Below, piece by piece: positions 17,342 through 28,200 of a stretch of DNA of 64,000 nucleotides. The notes beneath the pieces are model-generated. The model was given only the letters and a program-made list of their open reading frames with translations. It was not told the origin of the DNA and made no database searches. The DNA is from Bacteroidales bacterium (GTDB taxonomy: Bacteria > Bacteroidota > Bacteroidia > Bacteroidales > WCHB1-69): NCBI GenBank assembly GCA_024400635.1, contig JAKSMI010000001.1, forward strand, positions 257,534 through 321,533, given 5' to 3'. Numbering within the stretch: the first letter of the stretch is position 1; every line of letters begins with the position of its first letter. The position numbers were made by a program, and so were the translations under genes.

Positions 17342-17848
17342 ATGGATAAATTGGCATTTCGACATTGGTTTTGGCTTTGGGGGCTGATGGTTTTGCTATT
17401 GACATCCTGCAAAAAAGAGGAGAAATATTCTGATATCCCGCACATCGAATTCATCAGTTTAGAAAGCATTAATGACGGATCGTCGGATATGGACGTACGG
17501 CTAACGTTCAAATTTCAAGACGGCAATGGGGATATCGGCCTTGATGACGATGATACTGAAACTCCTTTCGATACCGCTTCCGTATATTACTACAACTGCT
17601 TCATCAGCTATTTTGAAAAACAAAATGGTGAATATGTGGAAATTGAACTGCCTTTCACGATGAATATGCGAATACCGAGACTCAGCAAATACGACAAAGA
17701 ATCAATAGAAGGTGAAATTTATATGGATCTCTACGCCAACAATCCCTTTTCGAAATTCGACACGATTCGCTACGAAGTTTTTATTGTTGACAGGGCTCTG
17801 AATCACAGCAATACCATTACGACATCAGAATACATAGTATCAAAATAA
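17342..17848 (+). CDS. Putative lipoprotein
   Basis: 168 residues with a lipoprotein signal: hydrophobic WFWLWGLMVLLL followed by the lipobox LTSC (Cys near residue 23) and KKEE. The mature part has FQDGNGDIGLDDDDTE, an Asp-rich calcium-like turn often seen in Bacteroidota lipoproteins, then beta-rich sequence. I do not recognise a defined family. nadC starts 33 bp downstream, so the two may share the promoter at 17304. Confidence 0.8.
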   Translation: MDKLAFRHWFWLWGLMVLLLTSCKKEEKYSDIPHIEFISLESINDGSSDMDVRLTFKFQDGNGDIGLDDDDTETPFDTASVYYYNCFISYFEKQNGEYVEIELPFTMNMRIPRLSKYDKESIEGEIYMDLYANNPFSKFDTIRYEVFIVDRALNHSNTITTSEYIVSK

Positions 17849-17881
17849 GACAACAAGACAAGTGATTAAAAATCAAAAGAT

Positions 17882-18733
17882 ATGATGGAAGAAATGAATA
17901 ATGTGCATCAAATTATAATGGCAGCATTGGCAGAAGACATCGGCAATGGCGACCACTCGTCGTTAGCATGCATTGATCCCACGATTCAAGGGGAGATGCG
18001 TCTTTTAGTAAAAGCTGACGGCATCATCGCCGGCATCGATGTAGCCCGCGAGGTACTTCACTGCGTTGATCCGAACATCCGCATGGAGCAGTACAAGAAT
18101 GACGGCGACATGGTCCATAAAGGCGACATCGTTTTCACGCTCAAGGGTTCATCTCAGAAAATGCTAACTGCCGAACGCACCTTGCTGAATTTCATGCAGA
18201 GAATGAGTGGCATCGCCACCGCCGCACACCGCTACGCCGAGGTCGTCAATGGCACTAAAACAACCATTCTCGACACTCGCAAAACCACTCCGAACATGCG
18301 TATTTTCGAGAAATACGCAGTAAAAGTCGGAGGTTGTCAGAACCATCGTTTCGGGCTTTTCGACATGGTAATGCTGAAAGACAATCACATTGATTTCGCT
18401 GGCGGCATTGAACAAGCCATTGATAAAACAAAAGCATATCTTGCGGCCAATCAATTGGATTTAAAAATCGAAATTGAGACCCGCAACTTGGCAGAAGTCA
18501 AACGAGTCATGGAACACGGTGGGGTAAACCGCATTATGCTCGACAATTTCAAGCCCGAACAAATTATTGAGGCACTGAAAGTAATTGATGGAAAATATGA
18601 AACTGAAGCTTCCGGGAATATCACCATGGACAATCTAAGGGAATATGCTGAAACCGGAGTTGATTTCATCTCGGTAGGAGCTCTCACCCATCATATCGCA
18701 AGTTTGGATTTAAGTCTGAAAGTTATTAAATAA
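17882..18733 (+). CDS. nadC: Quinolinate phosphoribosyltransferase (decarboxylating)
   Basis: 283 residues. NadC converts quinolinate and PRPP into nicotinate mononucleotide in de novo NAD synthesis. Motifs: EDIGNGDHSS near the N-terminus, AERTLLNFMQRMSGIAT, TILDTRKTTPNMR (PRPP/quinolinate binding), VMLKDNHI, IEIETRNL and IMLDNF, and FISVGALTH at the end. Start may be the first or second Met (MMEEMNN). The partner genes nadA and nadB are not in the window. The DUF748 gene starts 13 bp after its stop. Confidence 0.97.
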   Translation: MMEEMNNVHQIIMAALAEDIGNGDHSSLACIDPTIQGEMRLLVKADGIIAGIDVAREVLHCVDPNIRMEQYKNDGDMVHKGDIVFTLKGSSQKMLTAERTLLNFMQRMSGIATAAHRYAEVVNGTKTTILDTRKTTPNMRIFEKYAVKVGGCQNHRFGLFDMVMLKDNHIDFAGGIEQAIDKTKAYLAANQLDLKIEIETRNLAEVKRVMEHGGVNRIMLDNFKPEQIIEALKVIDGKYETEASGNITMDNLREYAETGVDFISVGALTHHIASLDLSLKVIK

Positions 18734-18746
18734 CAACATTGAGTTT

Positions 18747-20906
18747 ATGAAAAAGTGGCTTAAAGTTTTACTCATCGTCTTGGGAAGCATCATTGTATTC
18801 CTTGGACTGCTTACCATTTTCATTGGACCGATAGCGAAAACAATCATCGAAAATCACAGCAAGGAAATCTGTCACCGCACAGTGACGATGGACAAACTCC
18901 GCATCAACTTGTTCACGGGTGGCGTTGACATTCGTGGATTTAAGGCCTTTGAAGAGGATGATCAAAACGAATTTCTGACTTTCGATGATTTGAATGTCAA
19001 CATCGATCTTTTTGCATTGATAGTAAAAAAAGTCAAACTAAGGCACATCACGTTAGAATATCCCGTCATCAATGTCATGCAGAATGGAACGGATTTCAAC
19101 TTTTCAGACATCATTGAATTTTACCGTCCCGAGCAACCAGATACCACGCCAAGCAACTGGATTGTCGACCTCAGAAAAATCAATCTTGTAGAAGGAAGCA
19201 TTAGTTACTCCGACTTGCAGGTAAACAGCAATGTTCGCATGAAAAAAATAAACATTGACGTGCCCAGAATCTGCTTTGGCAGAGGAAATTCCGACATGGC
19301 GATGCAATTGCTTTTCGAACAAGGCGGTTCTTTAGACATTAAAGTGGGTTACGGCATGGACAAATCCGATTTCGTCGTTTATCTTACCCTCAACGAAGTC
19401 AATTTGAATCCGGCCAGACCCTATCTGCATCGATTCATAAAACACAAGCATTTGGAAGGCAATTTGTCTGCCAATCTATCGGTCGCTGGAAACTTGAACC
19501 ACATTTTAGACCTGAATGCCAAGGGGAATGTGAGTTTGTACAATTTTGGACTCAGCACCAAACACCATGACGACATTATCAAACTCGACCGCATGAGCAT
19601 TGACATTGACACCATCAACATTGCGAACAACATATATCACTTTGAAAAGATTGCGTTGGATGCTTTGCAAGTCAAATTTGAAATCAATGAATACGGCAAT
19701 TCATTTGCCAGCCTGTTTGATTCAGAAGATAAAAAAACAGACGAAGTTGAAAATGGAACTAAAGAAAAAGAATCAAAGAAAAACAACAAAAAATCTGTCA
19801 AAGAGAATTTAGAACAAATCGAAATTGAGAAAGAGGACTCCGAAAAAAGCGATGATGCGACACAATTTCCAGATATTCAAATTACACATTTCGTAATGAA
19901 TAACTGCGGAGTAGATTTCGTGGATAAGACCCTGAAAGCCGGAGCTATGGACTTGCCCGTAAGCAACATCACGGTTGACGCTCACGATTTACGGTCTGCC
20001 AGCCAAAGCAAGGCATCGCTGTATGCCCATTTCGGCAAGACCGGCGAATTCATCTGTAACTGGGATGGCATGCTTTCACCCTATGGGAATCAATCTATAG
20101 AATTAGAAATCAAAGATTTGCAGATGAAGGAATTGTCTCCTTACTGTCTCCATTATTTTGCGTACCCCATTTCAAAAGGGGTTTTGGTGTACAAAGGCAA
20201 AACCACACTTAAGAATCGTTATTTGGACAGTCAGAATCACATTGACATGTACAATTTAATCATAGACAAGAAGCGCAAGAATATAAAGCCCGAATACAAA
20301 TTGCCACTGCAAGCGGCGGCATATGTTCTGACAGACATTACGGGACGTGCACAATTAGACCTTCCCGTCAAAGGAGATGTCAGCAATCCAAAATTCAACA
20401 TAGGAAAAATCATTGTCAAGGCCTTTTTCAACACCATATTAAGAATTGCCGCATCCCCGGTGGACATGATAATTCAGGCCTGCCGAGCCAATGCAGATGT
20501 TTTCAACGACTTGAGCATAGACTTGACACAAGACGGTGCTTTTACCTCAAAGCAATACGATCAGTTCAATGGTATTTCTGAAATCATGAAAGAAAAACCG
20601 GAATTGTCGATAGAGGTAACACCATCCTTCAATCTGGCAAATTACAATCCAGCAGGCGATGCCAGTCAAAATGCCCTGACGCTTGAACAATACGAGCACC
20701 TAAAAAGTATGATCCTCTCTCATTTTTCACAATACGGAATCGGCGGCGAACGCATTATCTTCACCAATGAATTTGGCAAGAAAACGCCATTAAAAGACAA
20801 GGTCTTATTGAGTTTTGATGTACGAACTCCCGGCATGGACGACTTGGACGGAATGGAAGCGGCCGAAGAATTTAAAGCAGCGGAAAGCAAAGAACTTGAA
20901 AATTAA
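18747..20906 (+). CDS. AsmA-like / DUF748 envelope protein
   Basis: 719 residues. An N-terminal membrane anchor (LLIVLGSIIVFLGLLTIFIG) is followed by a long beta-rich repeat region: MDKLRINLFTGGVDIRGFKAF, LTFDDLNVNIDLF and LRHITLEYPVINV fit the AsmA/DUF748 family. A Lys/Glu/Asn-rich linker lies near residues 330-370. The second half has the LYAHFGKTGEF and GVLVYKGKTTL pattern of DUF748. Family members are thought to bridge inner and outer membranes and handle lipid traffic; that is family knowledge, not visible here. It sits 13 bp after nadC and 4 bp before nif3, so probably in one operon. Confidence 0.82.
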   Translation: MKKWLKVLLIVLGSIIVFLGLLTIFIGPIAKTIIENHSKEICHRTVTMDKLRINLFTGGVDIRGFKAFEEDDQNEFLTFDDLNVNIDLFALIVKKVKLRHITLEYPVINVMQNGTDFNFSDIIEFYRPEQPDTTPSNWIVDLRKINLVEGSISYSDLQVNSNVRMKKINIDVPRICFGRGNSDMAMQLLFEQGGSLDIKVGYGMDKSDFVVYLTLNEVNLNPARPYLHRFIKHKHLEGNLSANLSVAGNLNHILDLNAKGNVSLYNFGLSTKHHDDIIKLDRMSIDIDTINIANNIYHFEKIALDALQVKFEINEYGNSFASLFDSEDKKTDEVENGTKEKESKKNNKKSVKENLEQIEIEKEDSEKSDDATQFPDIQITHFVMNNCGVDFVDKTLKAGAMDLPVSNITVDAHDLRSASQSKASLYAHFGKTGEFICNWDGMLSPYGNQSIELEIKDLQMKELSPYCLHYFAYPISKGVLVYKGKTTLKNRYLDSQNHIDMYNLIIDKKRKNIKPEYKLPLQAAAYVLTDITGRAQLDLPVKGDVSNPKFNIGKIIVKAFFNTILRIAASPVDMIIQACRANADVFNDLSIDLTQDGAFTSKQYDQFNGISEIMKEKPELSIEVTPSFNLANYNPAGDASQNALTLEQYEHLKSMILSHFSQYGIGGERIIFTNEFGKKTPLKDKVLLSFDVRTPGMDDLDGMEAAEEFKAAESKELEN

Positions 20907-20910
20907 GATT

Positions 20911-21708
20911 ATGAAAATCAAGGAAGTAATTAATCATCTGGAAGAAAAATTTCCATTGGAATGGCAAGAAGATTACGACAACAGCGGCATGCAATGCGGT
21001 GATAAAGAGCAAGACATTACTGGAGTTTTAGTCTGCTTTGAGTTTTCCGACAAAGTCATAGAAGAAGCCATTACATTGAACGCCAACCTTATCGTAGCGC
21101 ATCATCCCTTGATTTTCGGCAACGGGCTAAAAAAAATCGAGCCAAGCAATCGTATTGGGCGTATGGTCTGTAAGGCCATTGAAAACCATTTGGTTCTCTA
21201 TTCGATGCACACCAACGTTGACAGTGGCATTGGCGGAGGCAACTACGCCTTAGCAAAAAAAATGCAACTGCGAAATACACAAGTACTTTTATCTCAAAAT
21301 TTAGAGGGTGACCTCAACGGAAAAGTAGGTTTAGGAATGGTCGGCGAATTGCCAACGGAGATGAGTGAAAAAGAATTTTTGCATCATGTCAAGAGCAGTT
21401 TGGATTTGTCTGTTATCAAATATCGTGGAAGTGAGAAAGAAAAAATTCGCCGAGTGGCAGTTTGTGGTGGCGCGGGGGCGTCGCTGATGAAAAATGCCCT
21501 AACGGCACAAGCTGATGCTTTCGTGACCGGAGATATTCGATACCACGACTTCTTTATCGCTGATAATCAAATGCTTATCATAGACGTTGGCCATTTTGAA
21601 AGCGAACATTTCATAAAAGATATATTATATGCGGAACTAAAAGAAAATTTTAGTAACTTTGCCATTCATTTTTCTAAAATGGATGAATTAGATATATTAT
21701 ATATTTAA
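20911..21708 (+). CDS. Nif3-like dinuclear metal centre protein
   Basis: 265 residues from the ATG at 20911 (MKIKEVINHLEE). A longer in-frame start at 20815 would run into the DUF748 gene and is rejected. Metal ligands of the Nif3/YbgI family are visible: IVAHHPLIF (two His), SMHTNVDSGIGG, and IIDVGHFESEH near the C-terminus. It is the short form, without the PII-like insertion present in longer relatives. Biochemical role unsettled; some members have GTP cyclohydrolase I-like activity claims. Followed by the zinc ribbon gene, its usual neighbour in Bacteroidota. Confidence 0.92.
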   Translation: MKIKEVINHLEEKFPLEWQEDYDNSGMQCGDKEQDITGVLVCFEFSDKVIEEAITLNANLIVAHHPLIFGNGLKKIEPSNRIGRMVCKAIENHLVLYSMHTNVDSGIGGGNYALAKKMQLRNTQVLLSQNLEGDLNGKVGLGMVGELPTEMSEKEFLHHVKSSLDLSVIKYRGSEKEKIRRVAVCGGAGASLMKNALTAQADAFVTGDIRYHDFFIADNQMLIIDVGHFESEHFIKDILYAELKENFSNFAIHFSKMDELDILYI

Positions 21709-21741
21709 ATTATTGATAATCAATATAATAAAATATACACT

Positions 21742-22767
21742 ATGGCAACAAAAAAAGTAGCAAAAGAAGCAGAAACCGAAAATAAAGCGCCGAAAACTGC
21801 AAAAAAAGCAAGTGCGAAGAAATCGACCAAGACTGCAGCAGTTGAAGAAACTGAAGAAATAACTACTGAGAAGAAGACAAAGAAAGTCAGCGGTAAAAAA
21901 GCGGCAGCTGCTGAAGTGGTGAATACTTCTGAGCCTCAAGAAGAAATTCAAAGCAAACAGCCCATCGTCATTGAGACACACACTGAAGAGAGTGTCAATG
22001 AAGGGGAAGATTTAACCATTGCCCAGAAATTGTTGTCCTTGTATAACTTGCAGCAAATCATGTCGCAGATTGACCGTATTCGCGTCATCCGCGGTGAATT
22101 GCCAGATGAGATTCGTGATTTGGAAGATGCTCGCGAAGGTTTGTGCACCCGTATCAACAAATATCAGGAAGAAGTCAACAACCTGAACGACAAAATCAAC
22201 GAAGAAAACGCAAAGATGCAGGATGCCATTGTTGCCATCAAGCGTTATGAAGAACAGCAGAACAATGTTCGTAACAACCGCGAATACGAATCTCTGTCAA
22301 AAGAAATAGAATATCAGAAATTGGAAATTCAGGTTTCTGAAAAGCATAAAGTGAAACACCAAGCTGAAATCGTCACCAAGAATGAAGAAATTGAAGTCTT
22401 CAAAACAAAAATGCAAGAATACGAAGACATCTTGGTTCAGAAGAAGAGTGAATTGGATGACATCATCGCTGATACCGAAAAGGAAGAAGCTGAGTTGACA
22501 GCAAAAGCCAACATCTTGAAAGAAAAAGTTGATGAACGCTTATTAACAGCTTTCGAACGTATCCGTAAAAACGCAAGAAACGGTCTTGGCATAGTTCAGA
22601 TTGAACGCGACGCCTGCGGTGGTTGCTTCAGCACTATTCCACCTCAGCGCCAACTGGATATTCGTCTGCACAAGAAAATCATCGTTTGCGAAGCTTGCGG
22701 CCGTATTTTCATTGACCGACAATTGGTAGAATCACAAAACGCTCCCGCAGAAACCGAAGAAAAATAA
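21742..22767 (+). CDS. C4-type zinc ribbon coiled-coil protein with basic N-terminal tail
   Basis: 341 residues. Residues 1-90 are low complexity, rich in Lys, Ala, Thr and Glu (KKASAKKSTKTAAVEE). Residues ~95-280 are a long helical coiled coil (LEDAREGLCTRINKYQ, LSKEIEYQKLEI). The C-terminus has the zinc ribbon CGGC...CEACGRIF typical of the DUF164/CT398 family. These proteins form helical hairpins and are predicted nucleic-acid or complex adaptors; CT398 of Chlamydia binds sigma-54 and a flagellar-like protein. The gene follows nif3 by 33 bp. The histone-like N-terminal head is unusual and resembles the tail of trigger factor at 50700-50848. Confidence 0.9.
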   Translation: MATKKVAKEAETENKAPKTAKKASAKKSTKTAAVEETEEITTEKKTKKVSGKKAAAAEVVNTSEPQEEIQSKQPIVIETHTEESVNEGEDLTIAQKLLSLYNLQQIMSQIDRIRVIRGELPDEIRDLEDAREGLCTRINKYQEEVNNLNDKINEENAKMQDAIVAIKRYEEQQNNVRNNREYESLSKEIEYQKLEIQVSEKHKVKHQAEIVTKNEEIEVFKTKMQEYEDILVQKKSELDDIIADTEKEEAELTAKANILKEKVDERLLTAFERIRKNARNGLGIVQIERDACGGCFSTIPPQRQLDIRLHKKIIVCEACGRIFIDRQLVESQNAPAETEEK

Positions 22768-22790
22768 TCTTAACAAACTCGTTAAAGAAT

Positions 22791-25139
22791 TTACATTTTT
22801 TCAACAGTTTCCACTAATTCGAGGGCATCTTTAGTATAGCCGTCAGCATGGATTTGCGAAGCCAGACTCTGGTTAAGCACCGCGCCACCAACAAAAATCG
22901 GGCATTTTACAGATAGTGCCTTCAAATATGATATTGTCTCTTCCATTGAAAGCACTGTGGTGGTCATCAGGGCACTCAAGCCGATGATTTTGGGCTTATG
23001 CTGACGATAAGCTTCTTCGATTTTTTCCTTAGGTGTATCCTTGCCCAAATCAACGACTCTATATCCATAGGATTCAAAGATTACCTTGACAATATTTTTG
23101 CCAATATCATGAACGTCGCCTTTGACGGTAGCCAACACGATGGTACCTTTTTGATTATTGCCTTGAGAAAACTTAGATTTGATGACGGCAAATGCTTCCT
23201 TACAGGCTTCTGACGCAGATATCAATTGGGGCAGGAAAATGCGCTGTCTTTCAAAATCAGAACCGACTTCATTCAAGGTTGGAATCAGTATTTCATTGAT
23301 GACAGACATCGGATTTTGATTTTCCAAGGCCTGCTTTGTCAACAAGATGCTATCGGATTTCAAACCTCTTTTAATGGCGTTTTTCAAATCCATTCCTGAA
23401 GTTGTCGGAGTTGTCGGCGTTGTAATAGAAGCGGTATCTTGAGCCACAGTTGTTGCCACGGCCTTTTCGATGAAACGGTTCAAATCTTCGCCATTGCCAC
23501 GCAGGGCTTTAAACGCCAGGATTGCATTCAACATTTCCGCATTGCAAGGATTGATGATAGGCATGGTCAAGCCATTTTCCATCGCCATGAGCAGGAAAGA
23601 GCTGTTGATAAGTTCTCTGTGGGGCATTCCGAAACTGACATTGGACACGCCGAGAGCAGTCTTGACCCCGATTTTATCATTGACCAAGCGAAGTGCACGA
23701 AGAGTTTCCTTAACCAAAGCCTGCTGAGCGCTGCAAGTCAGCGTCAAGGTATCAATCATCAATCGATGAGAAGCGATACCATAGTTTGTTGCTTCAAAAA
23801 CAATACGTTGGGCAATGTCGAGACGCTCTTCGGCAGTTTGTGGGATTCCATTGTCATCCATCGTCAAACCAAGAACAACAGCGCCATATTTTTTAGCGAT
23901 TGGAAAGACAAGAGACATATTTTCAGCATTCCCATTCACCGAATTGATAAGAGGAACGCCATTGTAATAACGGCAACCGGCCTCGATAGCTGCCGGGTTT
24001 GAAGAATCGATTTGCAAAGGCAGGGATGTGATTTCGGACAGATGAGTCACCACCTCTTTCATATTGCAGACATCGTCGGTCTTTGGGACCCCAAGATTAA
24101 CATCCAAAAGGTCTGCCCCCGCATTTTCTTGTTTAATAGCTTCTTTATAGATATAATCAAAATCCTGATTAAGAATGGCTTCTTTCAGTTTTTTCTTTCC
24201 TGTCGGATTGATGCGTTCTCCACAAATGCGAATATCGTCAAAGCAGACATATTTCGTTGCCGAAGTGACGACAGTCTTCCTAACGACCTGACGTTGAACA
24301 ACGGGTTGTCCTTTATGGACAGCAATTTCTCGAATAAACTCAGGATTGGTACCACAGCAGCCACCCAAAACCGCGACGCCCTGCTGCTGGAATTCGCTCA
24401 TCCAAGCGGCAAAATCTCGTGATTCGAGGGTGTAACAGGCGCGACCATTGAGCAAGGTCGGGATACCTCGATTAGGTTGTACGATAACAGGTTTGTCACA
24501 ATATTGAAGCAATTCTTCAACGATAGGTTTTAAATCTTTTGGGCCCAATGAACAGTTAACTCCAATGGCATCCGCACCCATATTGGACATCAATGTGGCC
24601 ATGATACGAGGAGAAGTACCTGTCAAGGTATGACCTGTGGCATCAAAAGTCATCGTTGTAAAAACGGGCTTATCGCTATTTTCCTTTACAGCCAACAAAG
24701 CGCATTTCAGTTCGTAGAGGTCTGTAAAAGTTTCCAAAATGAAGCCATCGACCTTGTCACGGGCGATAAGAACCATTTCTTTAAAAGCCTCGTAAGCTTC
24801 GTCAAAGGATAGGTCTCCCATAGGATAAAGCATACGGCCGAGGGGGCCGATGTCACACATCACATACTGGGAAGTGCGGTGGCGCTTTGCCAATTCGATA
24901 GCGCTTTCGATGACGGCTTTTCTATCTTCATTAGGCATCTTAATGCGATTGGCTCCAAAGGTATTTGTAGTGATAAAATCGCAGCCGGCTTCTATGTAGC
25001 TGCGGTGAATGTCTGCAATTTGATCTTTGTTAGTGATATTCAGCATTTCAGGCATTTTCGACATGATGCCTCGTTTTTCCAATTCGGTACCAAAAGCACC
25101 GTCAAAAATCATCACCTGTTTCCCGAGTTTTTCCCTCAT
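22791..25139 (-). CDS. metH: Cobalamin-dependent methionine synthase lacking the reactivation domain
   Basis: 782 residues. Domains: homocysteine S-methyltransferase (residues ~1-285; MIFDGAFGTELEKRG, zinc ligands in GVNCSLG and GGCCGTNP); pterin/methyltetrahydrofolate domain (~300-560; CGERINPTGKKKLKEA, DVNLGVPKTDD, LQIDSSNPAAIE); B12 cap and B12-binding domain (~570-782; VKGDVHDIGKNIV with the cobalt-ligating His). The ~330-residue AdoMet-dependent reactivation domain of E. coli MetH is missing, and the end ELVETVEKM is natural. Such short MetH proteins normally rely on a separate activation protein, not seen here. No B12 riboswitch fits in the ~30-nt leader. Convergent with the zinc ribbon gene. 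Confidence 0.94.
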   Translation of the reverse strand: MREKLGKQVMIFDGAFGTELEKRGIMSKMPEMLNITNKDQIADIHRSYIEAGCDFITTNTFGANRIKMPNEDRKAVIESAIELAKRHRTSQYVMCDIGPLGRMLYPMGDLSFDEAYEAFKEMVLIARDKVDGFILETFTDLYELKCALLAVKENSDKPVFTTMTFDATGHTLTGTSPRIMATLMSNMGADAIGVNCSLGPKDLKPIVEELLQYCDKPVIVQPNRGIPTLLNGRACYTLESRDFAAWMSEFQQQGVAVLGGCCGTNPEFIREIAVHKGQPVVQRQVVRKTVVTSATKYVCFDDIRICGERINPTGKKKLKEAILNQDFDYIYKEAIKQENAGADLLDVNLGVPKTDDVCNMKEVVTHLSEITSLPLQIDSSNPAAIEAGCRYYNGVPLINSVNGNAENMSLVFPIAKKYGAVVLGLTMDDNGIPQTAEERLDIAQRIVFEATNYGIASHRLMIDTLTLTCSAQQALVKETLRALRLVNDKIGVKTALGVSNVSFGMPHRELINSSFLLMAMENGLTMPIINPCNAEMLNAILAFKALRGNGEDLNRFIEKAVATTVAQDTASITTPTTPTTSGMDLKNAIKRGLKSDSILLTKQALENQNPMSVINEILIPTLNEVGSDFERQRIFLPQLISASEACKEAFAVIKSKFSQGNNQKGTIVLATVKGDVHDIGKNIVKVIFESYGYRVVDLGKDTPKEKIEEAYRQHKPKIIGLSALMTTTVLSMEETISYLKALSVKCPIFVGGAVLNQSLASQIHADGYTKDALELVETVEKM

Positions 25140-25175
25140 ATTTTTAGTCTTTTAATTTTCAAAAATCATGATTTG

Positions 25176-25183
25176 CAAACTTA
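25176..25183 (-). promoter_or_regulatory. Promoter -7 element of metH, extended type
   Basis: Minus strand TAAGTTTG within TTATGTAAGTTTGCAA. Very similar sequence precedes the thiamine receptor (35960-35967) and the DUF1015 gene (54936-54943). Confidence 0.65.
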
Positions 25184-25242
25184 CATAAAATTTCGGAATT
25201 TTACGCCAGTGAATAAAGATTGTTTTCTTTGAGGAAAGATAC

Positions 25243-25273
25243 AAAAAAAGCGGCTTCGCAAGAAGCCGCTTTT
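25243..25273 (-). terminator. Rho-independent terminator of the adhesin-like T9SS gene
   Basis: Perfect stem AGCGGCTTC / GAAGCCGCT with a 4-nt loop, flanked by A and T runs. On the minus strand it is followed by seven T. It begins 23 bp after the stop codon at 25297 and also separates that gene from metH. Confidence 0.92.
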
Positions 25274-25296
25274 CGGATTATGAAAAAACAACTGAA

Positions 25297-28200
25297 TTAG
25301 CGAACAACCGTGAATTTCTGGTTGACAACACCATTTTCAGTATTAATTTTGATAATGTACATGCCATTGCTCAAGTTTGAAGTATTTACCACTGCCTGCA
25401 TTCCATCAGCAGTAAAACCGGCAACTTTCTGTCCAGCGATGGTATAAACTTCAACACTGCTGATATTTGAAGTAGCGCTTACATTCAAAACATTATTAGC
25501 AGGGTTAGGATAAACGCTTACATTATTGTCATTTTCAGAAACTTCGGCAATGCTAACTTCATCATTAGCAACGCGGAAATTAGTAAAGAAAATAGCATAT
25601 TTGTCGGCAGCAGATTCAACGTGGATAGCCACTTGAACAGTCTGACCATTGTAAGCAGACAAGTCAACAGCCTGGAATGCCCAGTTGGTATTGGTAACGG
25701 TTTTGGTATCCACAACCTTAGTGCCTTCAGCATAAGTTTGGCCTTCACCGATAACATAAACTGAGAATTTTTCAGGATAACTTGAACTATTTACCGCATA
25801 GTCAAAAGATGCGGCTGCATTTTGTCCCAAAGTGAAAGCAGGAGAAATTGCCCAATCGTCAGCAGCATTTGTTTCGTTATAAGCATACATCATGTAACTT
25901 TCATCAGCACCCGTATAGAAAGTGATTTCTCCATACAAACCATCTCCATCTCCATTGGCATCGATGATAGTCCAGCAAGCGTTCAGATCTTCGTTGGAGA
26001 AATCGGTTTCGTATGGAAGGGTTGGGACGCTGCAGTCAACAGCATGACCATTCAAAATGACAGTGGCATTAACATTGCCAGCGGTAAATGTTAAGGTTTC
26101 GTTATTGTCACCCACAACGGTAGGATTATAACGTACGAAGACATCAACGAATTGGATTGTTTGAGTTGCCGTAATGGTCAATGTGTTTGAAAAATTGACA
26201 TTATCCGATGAGATTTCGAAAGGAGCAGCAACCGTTGCCACGATAGGTTCAGCAATGGAGACAATTGTCATTGCAACATTTTGAGCGGCAGTTGGAACAT
26301 TGATTGCGCCAACAAACGACATTGTGTCTTCACTTAGATAAATAGCAGGAGTAGCTACTTCGATAGAGAAATCAGAAATATTAAACATATACATATCAGC
26401 ATCTGAGATGCAATGGAAACCGATACGGTATGAGCCAGTGTAAGAAGTCAGATCAATTAAATAATTTTGGGGAGTTGTTGTCGCGATATCGGTTGTGTCA
26501 AGCAAAGTGGTATGAATACCGTCCTCGCCGATAATATCGACGTGGAATCTTTCAGGATAATTAACATTGGAAACGAAAGCGTTAAAAGAGAGGTATTGAT
26601 TAGCATCGAGAACAAATTCTGGAGAAATCAACCAATCATCAGCAGGGCTTGATGACGAATATTGGTAATAAGCTTTACCATCGCCATCAATCCGGAATGT
26701 TTTACCATCATTGTTAGCATCAATTTTTTGCCAGCAATAAACTGTTTCTGATGAATCTGTGAAAGATTCTGCGAATGGGAATTCGTCGATGACATTGCAT
26801 TCAACAGCAGAACCTGAAACTGCGATGGTATCAGTAACTTCAGAAGTGCTCAAAACGACATAATCGCTGAAATCACCAGCTGTGGAAGGTGAATATTTCA
26901 CATAAATAGTGTCATAAGCGATAAGTCCTGTTTCTGCTGGTAAGAGAGCAGTCGTAGAGAAGTTGGTGCCATCCAAGGAAACTGAAAATGGATCGTTGGT
27001 TTCAATATTGATATCTTCATTTATATTCAAAGAATAAACAAGAACCGGCATGATTTCATTGCTTTCACCGGCAATGCCTGTGGCAAAATCGATACCTTCA
27101 TCCGCGGAAGTCATGATCGTAGGTTCTGCCGTACCGATAGCGAAGTTGGTAATTGCGAAATAATATCCATTAGCTGGATCGGTAGTGACCTTGAAACCGA
27201 TACGCAAAGTTTGACCTTCGAATTCAGAAAGATCAAGTTGAGCGGGTGTCCATGAACCGAAGGTCTCTATTTCTTGTTCTGGAAGAATTTCAACAGCGCC
27301 AGTATAATCTGTATCTGAAGGAATTACATAAACCGCATATTTTTCAGGGAAAGACATTCCGTAGAAGATATAAGATATCACATCAAAATAGTTCAAATAG
27401 TTATAAGACAATAAAGTAGCTTCCTCAAGGGTGAATTCTGGAGAAATCAGCCAGTCGTTGGCAGGATTCGATGTATCGGTAGCGGAAACATAGTAAACGG
27501 CAACACCATTCGCAGCATCCAGATTGAATTTACCCTGACCATTGATATCACCATCACCATTTACGTCAACGATAGCCCAGCAGTTGTTAACAGATTCTTC
27601 GGTAAAATCAGTAGCAAAAGGAAGTTCAATTGCACTGCATTCAAAACCAGCACCAGAAACGTTTATAATAACATCATTAACACTTTCATTTGATAATGTA
27701 ACAACTTCATTGTAATCTGCCACAGCAGTTGGAGTAAATTTAACATACAAAGTGCCACCATTATTTGCCAAGGTAGCAGTGCTACCAAAAGTAGTACCAT
27801 CGGCAGAAACAGTAAAAGGATCAGCAGTAGTAGCGACAACGCCAGAAGTGAGGTGATAAGCATTTATCTGGGCCGTTTTCGTAGCATTGTTACCGACAAT
27901 TACAGTGCCAAAATCAAGATCTTCCGGTGCAAAAATCGAAGGATCGGTAGGTGCTTGGGTAACCGAAACTTCATCCATAACCAACATGTACTCATCCGTG
28001 CTATTGTGGTGACGGAATGCAATGTACACAGTCTGACCAGTATAGGCTGACAAGTCGCAAGTATATTCAACATAGTTTGCGGTGGAAACGCCAGATGTCA
28101 ATACGGTTGTAAAATCTGACACTGAAGTGCCCGTTGTTGATACGTACACTGAAAAATGCTCCGCTGCATAGCTGTCATCCTGACCGGCAACAAAGAAATG

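Noticed and set aside
25140..25242. Cobalamin riboswitch before metH
   Set aside because: Only ~30 nt lie between the promoter and the ATG, and no B12-box sequence is seen.
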